Shown here one piece after another: positions 1 through 7,796 of a DNA stretch of 37,303 bases. The stretch comes from Paracoccaceae bacterium. GTDB lineage: Bacteria; Pseudomonadota; Alphaproteobacteria; Rhodobacterales; Rhodobacteraceae. The stretch is from assembly GCA_022763485.1 (NCBI GenBank), contig JALEGX010000156.1, positions 1 through 37,303 of the forward strand. Direction: 5' to 3'. The notes beneath the pieces are model-generated. The model searched no databases and was not told the DNA's origin. It worked only from the letters and a program-made list of their open reading frames with translations. Numbering within the stretch: the stretch's first letter is position 1; every line of letters starts with the position of its first letter. Both the position numbers and the translations under genes were made by a program.

Positions 1-44
1 GGGTCTCAACCGGGGGGCTGCGGGTCGGCGCCAAGAACGCCTGA
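1..44 (+). CDS. C-terminal tail of a gene cut by the window edge, possibly a peptide ABC transporter permease
   Basis: An open frame enters from the left edge and ends at TGA 42-44, giving a 13-residue tail that ends GAKNA. The following gene is a dipeptide/oligopeptide ABC ATPase, and such operons usually place permease genes just upstream, so a permease C-terminus is the simplest guess. Another frame stops at 50-52 and cannot be excluded. Nothing in these few residues identifies the product; the assignment rests on context. Confidence 0.3.
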   Translation, partial: VSTGGLRVGAKNA

Positions 45-63
45 GGGATTGAGGTCAACGCGA

Positions 64-98
64 CCGGGGGGCCAGCCCCCCGGCCCCCCGGAGTATTT
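64..98. repeat. GC-rich intergenic palindrome with a GGAGTATTT tail
   Basis: CCGGGGGG (64-71) and CCCCCCGG (76-83) form a perfect 8-bp stem with a 4-nt loop. CCCCCCGG is repeated at 84-91 and followed by the AT-rich tail ending at 98. The block ACCGGGGGGC occurs at 9-18 and again at 63-72. From memory, C-run/GGAGTATTT-type blocks recur between genes in Rhodobacteraceae. Whether this one acts as an mRNA-stabilising hairpin, an attenuator or a neutral repeat cannot be decided here. Confidence 0.5.
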
Positions 99-159
99 GG
101 AACGAGAAGAAGAACAGGGACCTGATCCCGTTCCGGCGTTCCAGCAGGGAGACAACAAG

Positions 160-2250
160 ATGAACAAACTGGCAGATTATGACGGCCCGATCCTTGAGAT
201 CGACAAGCTGTCGATTTCCTTTTTTACCCGCCTGCGGGAAATCCCGGCCGTGATGGATTTCTCGGTTGCGGTGCAACCGGGCGAGGCCGTGGGCCTTGTG
301 GGTGAATCCGGTTGTGGCAAATCCACCGTGGCGCTTGGCGTCATGCAGGATCTGGGCAAGAACGGTCGCGTGGTTGGCGGCACCATCAAGTTCAAGGGCC
401 GTGACCTGGCCGAGATGAGTGCCGAAGAGCTGCGCGATGTGCGGGGCAATGAGATCGCGATGATCTATCAGGAGCCGATGGCGTCGCTGAACCCGGCGAT
501 GAAGATCGGCAAACAGCTGATGGAAGTCCCGATGATCCATGAGGGCGTCAGCGAGAAGGAAGCCTATGACCGCGCGCTGGAAGTGGTGACCGACGTGCGC
601 CTGCCCGACCCGGAGCGGATGCTGAACAGCTATCCGCACCAATTGTCGGGCGGCCAGCAGCAGCGGATCGTGATCGCCATGGCGCTGATGTCGAAACCGG
701 CGCTGTTGATCCTGGACGAACCCACCACCGCGCTGGACGTGACGGTGGAGGCGGCGGTGGTCGAACTGGTCAAGGATCTGGGCAAGAAATACGGCACCTC
801 CATGCTGTTTATCAGCCACAACCTGGGCCTGGTGCTGGAAACCTGCGACCGTCTGTGCGTGATGTATTCCGGTGAAGCGGTGGAACGCGGCTCGATCAAG
901 GATGTCTTCGACGAGATGCAGCACCCCTATACGCAGGCGCTGTTCCGCTCGATCCCGCTGCCGGGGGCGGACAAGAACTCGCGCCCGCTGGTGGCCATTC
1001 CGGGCAACTTCCCCCTGCCCCATGAACGTCCGCCCGGCTGTAACTTCGGCCCGCGCTGCGACTACTTCGAGGAAGGGCGCTGTGATCAGGACACGGTCAT
1101 TCCGATGTCGCCGGTGCATGGAAACGACCGGCATGAAACCCGCTGTCTGAAGTTCCAGGAAATCGACTGGAACGCGCCGATCGTGGTGTCGGATCAGAAG
1201 GAGAAGACCGAACCCGGACGGGTCGTGCTGAAGATGGACAACCTCAAGAAATACTATGAGGTTGCGGCCAACGCGCTGTTCGGCGGCGGTGAGAAGAAGG
1301 TCGTGAAAGCCAATGAGACCCTGAGTTTTGAGGCCCGCGAATCCGAGACGCTGGCCATCGTGGGGGAATCCGGCTGTGGCAAATCCACCTTCGCCAAGGT
1401 TCTGATGGGACTGGAGACCGCGACCGAAGGGCAGATCCTGCTGGACAACAACAGTATCGAACAGATCCCGATCGAGGAACGTGACACCAAGACCGTGTCG
1501 GATGTGCAGATGGTGTTCCAGAACCCGTTTGACACGCTGAACCCGTCGATGACGGTGGGCCGTCAGATCATCCGCGCGCTGGAGATCTTCCGCGTGGGCA
1601 ATTCCGAGGCCGAGCGCAAGCAGCGGATGCTGGAGCTGCTGGACCTGGTGAAACTGCCGCGCGCCTTTGCCGACCGGATGCCGCGTCAGCTGTCGGGTGG
1701 TCAGAAACAGCGGGTGGGCATCGCCCGTGCCTTTGCGGGGGATGCGCGCATCGTGGTGGCGGATGAACCCGTCTCGGCGCTTGACGTGTCGGTGCAGGCG
1801 GCGGTGACCGACCTGCTGATGGAGATCCAGCGCGAACAGAAAACCACGCTGCTGTTCATCAGCCACGATCTGTCCATCGTGCGTTACCTGTCGGACCGGG
1901 TGATGGTGATGTATCTGGGGCATGTGGTCGAACTGGGATCGACCGATCAGGTCTTCACCCCACCCTATCACCCCTATACCGAGGCGCTGCTGTCGGCGGT
2001 GCCCATCGCGGATACCTCGATCGAGAAGGAACACATCGTTCTGGAAGGCGACATTCCGTCCGCCATGGCCCCCCCGCCGGGCTGCCCGTTCCAGACGCGT
2101 TGCCGGTGGAAGTCCAAGGTCGCGGGTGGCCTGTGCGAACGCGAGGTGCCGCCGGTGAAAATGCTGGACGATGGTCACCAGATCAAATGCCACCTGGATG
2201 ACGACGCGCTGGCCGAGATGACGCCGGTGATCAAGATCGCCGCCGAATAA
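160..2250 (+). CDS. Fused two-domain ABC transporter ATPase, dipeptide/oligopeptide type (DppD-DppF-like)
   Basis: A 696-residue cytoplasmic protein that should energise import of peptides or related solutes by hydrolysing ATP under a permease pair. Two complete nucleotide-binding domains are joined. The first has Walker A GESGCGKST at 48-56, signature LSGGQ at 162-166 and Walker B LILDEP with D186/E187. The second has Walker A at 402-410, LSGGQ at 511-515 and ADEP with D535. Each is followed by the cysteine-containing oligopeptide-transporter C-terminal segment (HPYTQAL...CNFGPRC and HPYTEAL...CPFQTRC). Fusions of this kind resemble YejF and GsiA, where two separate ATPases are replaced by one chain. 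The ATG at 160 follows GGGAG at a good distance; an in-frame ATG at 49 would add a proline-rich leader encoded by the intergenic palindrome and is rejected. The substrate cannot be deduced. The binding protein and permeases presumably lie left of the window. Confidence 0.93.
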   Translation: MNKLADYDGPILEIDKLSISFFTRLREIPAVMDFSVAVQPGEAVGLVGESGCGKSTVALGVMQDLGKNGRVVGGTIKFKGRDLAEMSAEELRDVRGNEIAMIYQEPMASLNPAMKIGKQLMEVPMIHEGVSEKEAYDRALEVVTDVRLPDPERMLNSYPHQLSGGQQQRIVIAMALMSKPALLILDEPTTALDVTVEAAVVELVKDLGKKYGTSMLFISHNLGLVLETCDRLCVMYSGEAVERGSIKDVFDEMQHPYTQALFRSIPLPGADKNSRPLVAIPGNFPLPHERPPGCNFGPRCDYFEEGRCDQDTVIPMSPVHGNDRHETRCLKFQEIDWNAPIVVSDQKEKTEPGRVVLKMDNLKKYYEVAANALFGGGEKKVVKANETLSFEARESETLAIVGESGCGKSTFAKVLMGLETATEGQILLDNNSIEQIPIEERDTKTVSDVQMVFQNPFDTLNPSMTVGRQIIRALEIFRVGNSEAERKQRMLELLDLVKLPRAFADRMPRQLSGGQKQRVGIARAFAGDARIVVADEPVSALDVSVQAAVTDLLMEIQREQKTTLLFISHDLSIVRYLSDRVMVMYLGHVVELGSTDQVFTPPYHPYTEALLSAVPIADTSIEKEHIVLEGDIPSAMAPPPGCPFQTRCRWKSKVAGGLCEREVPPVKMLDDGHQIKCHLDDDALAEMTPVIKIAAE

Positions 2251-2270
2251 GGGTGCGACAAGAAACAGGA

Positions 2271-2303
2271 AACGGCCCTCGTAGCACGCGGGGGCCGTTT
2301 TTG
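2271..2303. terminator. Rho-independent terminator between convergent genes
   Basis: AACGGCCC (2271-2278) pairs with GGGCCGTT about 20 nt later, followed by a T run on the plus strand. It ends the ABC ATPase transcript. On the minus strand the downstream sequence is only partly T-rich, so it may serve the peroxidase gene less efficiently. Confidence 0.8.
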
Positions 2304-2322
2304 TTTGCGGGCGTCAGAGGTA

Positions 2323-3477
2323 TCAATCCTCTGCCAGCAGGGGTTCGTAGCGGGCATCGGTCAGCGTTTCCAGAAACGCCACCAGCGCATCGATCCGCTT
2401 GTCGTCCAGCGCCGGCCCATGGGTCAGCTCGGTCACCGACAGGTTGACCGGCACCTCAGGGTCGCGCCAGGGCTTGCCCGTTTCCGGGTTGATCTGGCGT
2501 GCCTGTGCGACCGTGTTGTAACGGTTGTAGAACAGAACCACGGTGCGCAGATCTTCGAACACGCCGTTGTGCATGTAGGGTCCTGTCACGGCGACATTCC
2601 GCAGGGTCGGTGTCTTGAACTTCCCGGCCTGTTTGGGATCCCGCACCTTGGTGTTGGCCGCCAGTCCCAGATCCAGATAGCCCTTGGCGCTGCCGTTGGC
2701 TTTGCGGACCGTCAGGTTCGCCGGGACACCGATGTTATGATACTCGTAGTTGGTGAAGGTTTCGCGCGGGTCGACCGCGCTGGTCCGCAGCTGATGGCAC
2801 TGATTGCAATTGGTGAACTGTTCGGAGAAGAACAGGATCTTGCCCAGCTCCTCCTCTGCCGTCATCTGGTAGTCCCCACGCAGATAACGGTCGTATTTGC
2901 TGTCGAAGGGCGCGAAGGCATCGGTCCGCTCAAAAGCGGCGATGGCCTGGGTCATGGCATGATAGGCCTGATCGGTATCGTTCAGCACATCCGCGCCGAA
3001 AAGCCCCTGAAACGCCTGCACATACTCGGGTTTCTCCTGCAGGCGCGACACCACCGACGCCTTGTCCGGCATCCCCATTTCGATCGGGTTCAGCGGTGGG
3101 CCCCCGGCCTGTCCTTCCAGATCGGCCTCTCGCCCATCCCAGAACATGCCGCCGGCCCAATGGCCGTCCGCGTTTTTGTGCAAAACCGGGGTGAATGCCG
3201 CATAGGCCGCCGAAGGTGCACTTCGGTCCCCAAGCGAGTCCCCATCATCCCCCAGCGATACTGCGCGCCCTGCCCGGCTGTCGCGCGGATCGGCAAAGCC
3301 GGCATCCGGGCTGTGGCACGTGGCGCAGGACTGCGTCCGGTTGGCGGAAAGATCGGTGTCAAAGAACAACGCCTCGCCCAGCTGCTCCAACCGCAGATCC
3401 GTAGCATGGCCAGTGGTCGGTCCAATCGCCAGAGCCAGGGTGGCGGCGACGGACAATACAGGTTTCGAGGTGAACAT
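2323..3477 (-). CDS. Periplasmic di-heme cytochrome c peroxidase (CcpA/MauG family)
   Basis: A 384-residue precursor. The first ~24 residues form a Sec signal peptide (basic start, alanine/leucine core, cleavage near GHA). Two c-type heme sites are visible, CATCH at 51-55 and CNQCH at 224-228, as expected for bacterial cytochrome c peroxidases that reduce H2O2 with electrons from small cytochromes c. The segment GPYMHNGVFEDL near 299-310 is typical of the C-terminal heme domain. Length fits the family. The start at 3477 was chosen because GGAGAG lies just upstream and the signal peptide begins there; an upstream in-frame ATG adds 27 residues with no signal character. MauG-like proteins share this layout, but no methylamine-dehydrogenase genes are nearby, so a peroxide-scavenging role is preferred. 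An FNR-like site lies upstream. Confidence 0.9.
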   Translation of the reverse strand: MFTSKPVLSVAATLALAIGPTTGHATDLRLEQLGEALFFDTDLSANRTQSCATCHSPDAGFADPRDSRAGRAVSLGDDGDSLGDRSAPSAAYAAFTPVLHKNADGHWAGGMFWDGREADLEGQAGGPPLNPIEMGMPDKASVVSRLQEKPEYVQAFQGLFGADVLNDTDQAYHAMTQAIAAFERTDAFAPFDSKYDRYLRGDYQMTAEEELGKILFFSEQFTNCNQCHQLRTSAVDPRETFTNYEYHNIGVPANLTVRKANGSAKGYLDLGLAANTKVRDPKQAGKFKTPTLRNVAVTGPYMHNGVFEDLRTVVLFYNRYNTVAQARQINPETGKPWRDPEVPVNLSVTELTHGPALDDKRIDALVAFLETLTDARYEPLLAED

Positions 3478-3534
3478 CAGGGACTCTCCGCATCGGTTTG
3501 GTCCCTGCCTACACCGCAAATTGGCGGTTAGGAA

Positions 3535-3548
3535 TTGCCCCAGATCAA
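3535..3548. promoter_or_regulatory. Possible FNR/FnrL-type site upstream of the peroxidase gene
   Basis: TTGCC-CCAG-ATCAA (plus strand) matches the FNR palindrome TTGAT-N4-ATCAA at 8 of 10 informative positions. It lies about 58 bp upstream of the peroxidase ATG. Cytochrome c peroxidase genes are often under FNR-type control in other bacteria, so the position makes sense, but one half-site is imperfect. Confidence 0.35.
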
Positions 3549-3593
3549 ATTCATACAAAAACTATCAGAAATATATCGGGTGACGTCACGCGA

Positions 3594-3986
3594 TCAGGCA
3601 AACAGCGCCAGAACAAGCGCCATCACGAAAGGAAAGGCGAAGCTTGCGATCTCGGGACGGCGGCGCAGAACGGCAAAACCTGTCACCAGCAGCATCGGCG
3701 CCATGGACGCAAAGACAGCACAGGGCAGAATGACCGCCTTGGAAAAGGCGCCAAGTTCGGCCGCAGACACACCAGTGTCACGCAATCCGCGCAGACCGAT
3801 GCCGTCCAGCGCGCCCAGAACCAACCCGACCCCGGCCGAGACGGCACAGGTTTTAATGCTGACGCTACCCGAAAATTCAGGCTTTCTGGGCAGACTCAGA
3901 GACGGAAACCGGATGTCGGTCAGTTCCGGGAACACGGCACGTTTGCTTGCGCCAAAATCCTCTGAGTATGTTTCCGCAGACGCCAT
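3594..3986 (-). CDS. Small membrane protein of unknown function, three predicted helices
   Basis: A 130-residue protein I do not recognise. About 40 polar N-terminal residues are followed by three hydrophobic segments: around IKTCAVSAGVGLVLG, then AVILPCAVFASMAPMLLVTG, and a C-terminal one ending in LALFA. Short basic stretches such as RRRPE separate them. AAGGGG lies a few bases before the ATG, which supports expression from this start. It stands alone between a cytochrome peroxidase and a lytic transglycosylase, with gaps of about 100 bp on both sides, so context does not suggest a partner. Compositional fit and the ribosome binding site make it a credible gene. Confidence 0.65.
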   Translation of the reverse strand: MASAETYSEDFGASKRAVFPELTDIRFPSLSLPRKPEFSGSVSIKTCAVSAGVGLVLGALDGIGLRGLRDTGVSAAELGAFSKAVILPCAVFASMAPMLLVTGFAVLRRRPEIASFAFPFVMALVLALFA

Positions 3987-4088
3987 CTATCATCCCCTTG
4001 CTTCGGTCACAGAAGCGTTATCGCGGGGAAATGGGGCGGGAATGCGGAATGGACCGGGCCATTTCGGTCAAATTGAATTAACCAGGAA

Positions 4089-4673
4089 TTAACTTCCCCA
4101 GATCTTTTTGACGTAATTCTCGGTCTCTTTGTAAGGTGGAATGCCTTTGTATTTCTTCACCGCACCGGGACCCGCGTTATAGGCGGCCAGAGCCAGACGC
4201 CAGGATTTGAACTTGCGGTACTGCTTGGCCAGATAGCGCGCGCCACCGTCCAAATTCTCATATGGATCAAGGGGATCGACACCAAGCTTGCGCGCGGTCG
4301 CGGGCATCAGTTGGGCCAGGCCAAGCGCGCCCTTGTGGGATTTGGCGGCGGGGTTCCAATTGGATTCCTGCTGCACCAGCCGCAAAAACAGATCTTCGGG
4401 AATATCATGACGCCGCGCCGCAGAGCGCGCCATCGCAAGGTATTCGCCTTTGTATTTCCCGGTATAGCGTTTTGACGAGAAGCTGAGTTCCGGTTTGAAA
4501 TCCGGTTTCAGGCGGATCGAGTCGTTGTATTGAACCGTTGCGCGGGTATCCAGAACCTTGGTTTGGGACTTGAACAGATTGCGCTGACTGCGGGTCGAGA
4601 ACAGGTCCCCGGCCAGCGCAACGTCACCGCAAACCAGTGCGGAAATGACAAAAACAATCGAAAGCCTGCGCAT
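4089..4673 (-). CDS. Small secreted lytic transglycosylase (SLT domain)
   Basis: A 194-residue precursor that should cleave peptidoglycan between MurNAc and GlcNAc, forming 1,6-anhydro ends. A signal peptide of about 21 residues (cleavage after ALA) precedes a ~50-residue linker and a C-terminal SLT/lysozyme-like domain. The catalytic glutamate is E103 in [20 protein letters not shown] (116-127), the [14 protein letters not shown] segment and [10 protein letters not shown] are the standard family motifs. The start at 4673 gives a clean signal peptide; a longer frame upstream has no signal-like sequence and runs into the ssb promoter region. There are no type IV secretion or conjugation genes near it, so a housekeeping cell-wall role is more likely than a specialised one. 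Confidence 0.9.
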   Translation of the reverse strand: MRRLSIVFVISALVCGDVALAGDLFSTRSQRNLFKSQTKVLDTRATVQYNDSIRLKPDFKPELSFSSKRYTGKYKGEYLAMARSAARRHDIPEDLFLRLVQQESNWNPAAKSHKGALGLAQLMPATARKLGVDPLDPYENLDGGARYLAKQYRKFKSWRLALAAYNAGPGAVKKYKGIPPYKETENYVKKIWGS

Positions 4674-4797
4674 CCCCAGCAAACCTCGTCCCACCACAAT
4701 CTTGCGATAATATAGCGATCTTGCTTTGAAATGAAACCCTTGCGGCAAAACCCTGCCCATAGGTGCCCGTCGGCGGCACCAAGTTATCCACCGCCCT

Positions 4798-4828
4798 TTG
4801 CTTCCCTCACCTTTGCGGGATGTATAGT
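4798..4828 (+). promoter_or_regulatory. Weak promoter candidate for ssb
   Basis: TATAGT at 4823-4828 is a fair -10 box. The best upstream match is TTGCTT at 4798-4803 with a long 19-bp spacer. No GTTC-N7-GTTC SOS box is visible between 4674 and 4900, so LexA control of ssb is not supported here. Confidence 0.3.
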
Positions 4829-4900
4829 CTGTCCCAAATGACCAATAGGATTCGCCCGGGCACCCGTCCGGCGCAACAATAAAGAGGGGATCCAAGTCGC

Positions 4901-5440
4901 ATGGCCGGCTCAGTGAACAAAGTCATCATCGTGGGCAATCTGGGGCGCGACCCCGAGGTGCGCAGCTTCTCCAACGGCGGCAAGGTCTGCAACCTGCGGA
5001 TCGCCACGTCGGAAAACTGGAAAGACCGCAACACCGGTGAGCGCCGCGAGCGTACCGAGTGGCATTCCGTGGCGATCTTCTCGGAGCCGCTGGCGCGCAT
5101 CGCCGAGCAGTATCTGCGCAAGGGCTCCAAAGTGTATATCGAAGGCCAGCTGGAAACCCGCAAATGGCAGGACCAGTCCGGTCAGGACCGCTACACCACC
5201 GAGGTTGTGCTGCGTCCCTACCGCGGTGAGCTGACCCTGCTGGATTCGCGTGGCGAAGGCGGCGGTGGCGGCAACTATGGTGGCGGCCAGTCCGGTGGCG
5301 GCAACTACGGTGGCGGCTACGGCGGTGGCGGATATGACAGTGGCCCGCAGGGTGATCCCTATGGCGCGCCCTCGGGTGGTGGCGGCGGCCGCAGCCAGGC
5401 CCCGTCGCACAACATCGACGATGACGAAATCCCGTTCTGA
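4901..5440 (+). CDS. ssb: Single-stranded DNA-binding protein
   Basis: A 179-residue SSB that coats ssDNA during replication, repair and recombination. Residues 1-115 form the OB fold, beginning [16 protein letters not shown] and including the conserved WHSVAIF and [12 protein letters not shown] segments. Residues from about 118 to 165 are a low-complexity linker of GGNYGGG-type repeats. The last residues are DDDEIPF, the acidic tip that recruits partner proteins in bacterial SSBs. Length is normal. The gene is divergent from the transglycosylase and faces the suf operon, from which it is separated by a shared terminator. Confidence 0.97.
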   Translation: MAGSVNKVIIVGNLGRDPEVRSFSNGGKVCNLRIATSENWKDRNTGERRERTEWHSVAIFSEPLARIAEQYLRKGSKVYIEGQLETRKWQDQSGQDRYTTEVVLRPYRGELTLLDSRGEGGGGGNYGGGQSGGGNYGGGYGGGGYDSGPQGDPYGAPSGGGGGRSQAPSHNIDDDEIPF

Positions 5441-5460
5441 TCGCGGATTTCAGCGCAACA

Positions 5461-5494
5461 AAAAAGGCCTCCGAACTTCGGAGGCCTTTTCGTT
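5461..5494. terminator. Strong bidirectional terminator shared by ssb and the suf operon
   Basis: AAAAGGCCTCCGAA pairs with TTCGGAGGCCTTTT, separated by a very short loop. A-runs and T-runs on both sides make it effective in either direction. It lies between the ssb stop (5440) and the sufS stop (5514). Confidence 0.92.
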
Positions 5495-5513
5495 TGGCTT
5501 GTTCTGATCCGGC

Positions 5514-6734
5514 TCAGGCAAAAAGCTCATGCGCCAGTTCCAAAGCGTCGACCAGCGTGTCGACCTCGGCCTCGGTGTTGTAGAGGCCAAAGGACGCGCG
5601 GCAGGTCGCGGTCACGCCCAGGTGCTCCATCAGCGGGCCGGCACAATGGTGCCCGGCGCGCACGGCCACGCCCTTCTTGTCCAGAATGGTCGAGATGTCA
5701 TGCGCATGAGCTGCCCCTTCCAGCGTGAACGAGAAGATCGCCGCCTTGTCAGCGGTGGTGCCCTGCACGTTCAGCCAGTTGATCCCGGTCAGCCGCTCCA
5801 GCGCATAGTTGCGCAGGCCAGCCTCATGCGCGGCGATGTTGTCCATCCCCAGATCCATCATGTATTCCAGCGCCACGCCCAGCCCGATGGTCTGCACGAT
5901 GCCCGGCGTGCCCGCTTCGAACTTCATCGGCGGATCATTGTAGATCACAGCGTCTTTCGACACTTCCTTGATCATGTCGCCGCCCCCGATGAAGGGGCGC
6001 ATCTCGGCCATACGTTCGGGCCGGATGTAAATGGCACCCGAGCCGGACGGACCATAGAGCTTGTGACCGGTGATGGCATAGAAATCGCACCCGATGTCCT
6101 GAACATCGACCGGCATATGCACCGCGCCCTGCGAGCCGTCCACCAGCACCGGCACCCCCTTGGCATGGGCGCCCTGGGTGATCGCCTTGACGTCCACAAC
6201 GGTGCCCAGCACGTTGGAGCATTGGGTGACGGCAACAAGCTTGGTCTTGGGGCCGATCGCATCGATCACCGCCTGCGGATCCAGGCTGCCGTCAGCGGCT
6301 ACATCGACCCATTTCAGCACCACGCCCTGCCGTTCGCGCAGGAAGTGCCACGGCACGATGTTGGCATGGTGCTCCATGACCGACAGCACGATTTCTTCCC
6401 CGGCCTCAAACCGCGGCATGGCCCAGCCATAGGCAACCAGGTTGATCCCTTCGGTGGTGCCGGAATTCAGAACGATGTGGTCCTCATCCCCGGCGTTCAG
6501 AAAGCGCGCGATGATCCCGCGCACCGCTTCGTATTTCTCGGTCGCCAGATTGGACAGGAAATGCAGGCCGCGGTGAACGTTGGAATATTCTTCGGCATAG
6601 GCGCGGGTAATCGCATCGATCACCACCTGCGGCTTCTGTGCCGAAGCGCCATTGTCCAGATAAGTCAGCGGCTTGCCGTTCACCTGCCGCGACAGGATCG
6701 GGAAATCGGCGCGGATCTTTTCGACGTCATACAT
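5514..6734 (-). CDS. sufS: Cysteine desulfurase SufS (group II)
   Basis: A 406-residue PLP enzyme that removes sulfur from cysteine and passes it as persulfide to the SUF scaffold. The PLP lysine is K225 in ITGHKLYGPSG, and H123 of EHHANIVPW stacks on the cofactor. The catalytic cysteine is C364 in RAGHHCAGPLM, in the short loop typical of group II enzymes that depend on SufE/SufU-type partners. No such partner gene is visible in the window. It is the last gene of the operon. Its ATG lies inside the end of the preceding membrane-protein gene (8-nt overlap), so translation is probably coupled. It is the second cysteine desulfurase of the operon. Confidence 0.96.
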   Translation of the reverse strand: MYDVEKIRADFPILSRQVNGKPLTYLDNGASAQKPQVVIDAITRAYAEEYSNVHRGLHFLSNLATEKYEAVRGIIARFLNAGDEDHIVLNSGTTEGINLVAYGWAMPRFEAGEEIVLSVMEHHANIVPWHFLRERQGVVLKWVDVAADGSLDPQAVIDAIGPKTKLVAVTQCSNVLGTVVDVKAITQGAHAKGVPVLVDGSQGAVHMPVDVQDIGCDFYAITGHKLYGPSGSGAIYIRPERMAEMRPFIGGGDMIKEVSKDAVIYNDPPMKFEAGTPGIVQTIGLGVALEYMMDLGMDNIAAHEAGLRNYALERLTGINWLNVQGTTADKAAIFSFTLEGAAHAHDISTILDKKGVAVRAGHHCAGPLMEHLGVTATCRASFGLYNTEAEVDTLVDALELAHELFA

Positions 6735-7317
6735 AAGACGGTCCTATCAGTGCACCCCCTGCGAGGGCGAGAAGAAGTGTCAGGGCCACGCCCAGGACAA
6801 GCAGTGATGCCACCAGTACACCCGCGGCCCGCCCCACCGAGTTCAGCCCGTGAGCCTGATCGATGAAATGGAGCAGAATGTACATCCCGTAAAGCATGGC
6901 CGCAAAATTCAGCAGCCCCGCCAGGGGCGGCATCAGCAGCAAGAGAAACAGCAAAAACGCCTGAAAAGCCACCTGCAGCAGGTTCAGCCAGACGATGACC
7001 GACATCACATCCAACAGACAGCCGCGGCCACCCAGCCATCCCCCCACAAGGTAAAGGGCATAGATGAACCCGATCTGCGCCCCGGCAACCATGGCGAAAT
7101 AGACGCCCGGCGCGGTAAACAGCGCAGGCGTGCCCGGCAGCGGCGGCAGGATCAGGTTCTGCAGGCTCAGCAGCAGCGTGTTCAGCACCACGGCCAGAAA
7201 GAGCGCGGTCCAAAGCACCTCGCGGCTCAGGCGCAGGTCCAGCACACGGCGCCCGGCCTCGGCCGGGTTGCGGATGGTCTGCACTGCCAGATCGGACAGA
7301 AAGCCAGCATTCATCAT
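6727..7317 (-). CDS. YIP1-family-like membrane protein inside the suf operon (second of a pair)
   Basis: A 196-residue protein, mostly hydrophobic, with about five transmembrane helices beginning near VLWTALFLAVVL and ending in an alanine/leucine-rich helix. The N-terminus FLSDLAVQTIRNPAEAGRRVLDL resembles the cytoplasmic lead-in of bacterial YIP1-like proteins; the family call is from overall pattern, not a diagnostic motif. The start at 7317 overlaps the upstream stop in ATGA, and the 3' end overlaps sufS by 8 nt. An ATG follows immediately at 7314. This chain of overlaps means it is co-translated with the Fe-S assembly genes. Its function in that setting is unknown. Confidence 0.75.
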   Translation of the reverse strand: MMNAGFLSDLAVQTIRNPAEAGRRVLDLRLSREVLWTALFLAVVLNTLLLSLQNLILPPLPGTPALFTAPGVYFAMVAGAQIGFIYALYLVGGWLGGRGCLLDVMSVIVWLNLLQVAFQAFLLFLLLLMPPLAGLLNFAAMLYGMYILLHFIDQAHGLNSVGRAAGVLVASLLVLGVALTLLLALAGGALIGPSYV

Positions 7318-7796
7318 GCGCGTCGATATCCTTCGATCAGACCGCTGATCCACACCCAGAAGAACAGCAGCACCCACAGCAGGCCCACGGCCTGTTGTGC
7401 GCCGCCAGGGCCGATGAACCCGGCCACAAGCCCATTCAGCAGGGCCAGCGGGCTGGCGGCCAGCAGGGCCCAGAACAGCGCAAGCCGGGCGTGCCAGCTG
7501 TCGCCCTGCCCTTTGAACAGCCGCATCACCATATGCGTCAGCCAGGCCAGCGCATACAGGATCAGCGGCAGAATGAAGACCAGCGCCAGAAGCGAGCCGC
7601 CCATCAGCATGTTCTGATCCTCGCCCTGCAGATGCGCCTGTCGTGACAGGGCCGGCAGGCGGGCAAAGAACATCAACACGCAGCCGCCCATCAGAAAGGC
7701 CAGCAGCCTGTCCTCACGCTGTCCCATAGCCAGAAGCCGCGCCACAACCCGGCGCGGCCCCCGGTAGGTCGCCACGATATCGGTTGTGACCGGCAT
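7314..7796 (-). CDS. YIP1-like membrane protein inside the suf operon (first of a pair)
   Basis: A 160-residue protein with four clear hydrophobic helices, around LLAFLMGGCVLMFFA, the SLLALVFILPLILYA segment, the ALFWALLAASPLALL segment and LLWVLLFFWVWISG. The N-terminal ~30 residues are polar and basic. The ATG shares one base with the sufD stop (TGATG), and the stop overlaps the next gene in ATGA. It and the following gene look like distant relatives or partners. Membership of the YIP1 group is probable but not proven by any motif visible here. Confidence 0.72.
   Translation of the reverse strand: MPVTTDIVATYRGPRRVVARLLAMGQREDRLLAFLMGGCVLMFFARLPALSRQAHLQGEDQNMLMGGSLLALVFILPLILYALAWLTHMVMRLFKGQGDSWHARLALFWALLAASPLALLNGLVAGFIGPGGAQQAVGLLWVLLFFWVWISGLIEGYRRA

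Noticed and set aside
55..2193. A 712-codon minus-strand frame opposite the ABC ATPase
   Set aside because: Shadow of a gene with intact Walker A, signature and Walker B motifs in both halves; composition is antisense-like.
2305..3531. A plus-strand frame of 408 codons opposite the cytochrome c peroxidase
   Set aside because: The minus strand encodes a signal peptide and two CxxCH heme sites, so the plus frame is a shadow.
4674..4895. N-terminal extension of the lytic transglycosylase to an ATG at 4895
   Set aside because: The extension has no signal-like sequence and occupies the ssb promoter region. The ATG at 4673 begins a clean signal peptide.
4674..4900. Possible SOS box in front of ssb
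   Set aside because: No GTTC-N7-GTTC or GAAC-N7-GAAC arrangement is present in this interval.
5255..5340. Short repetitive GGTGGCGGC-type DNA that could be a repeat array
   Set aside because: It encodes the glycine-rich linker of SSB, which is normally low complexity; no separate repeat function is needed.
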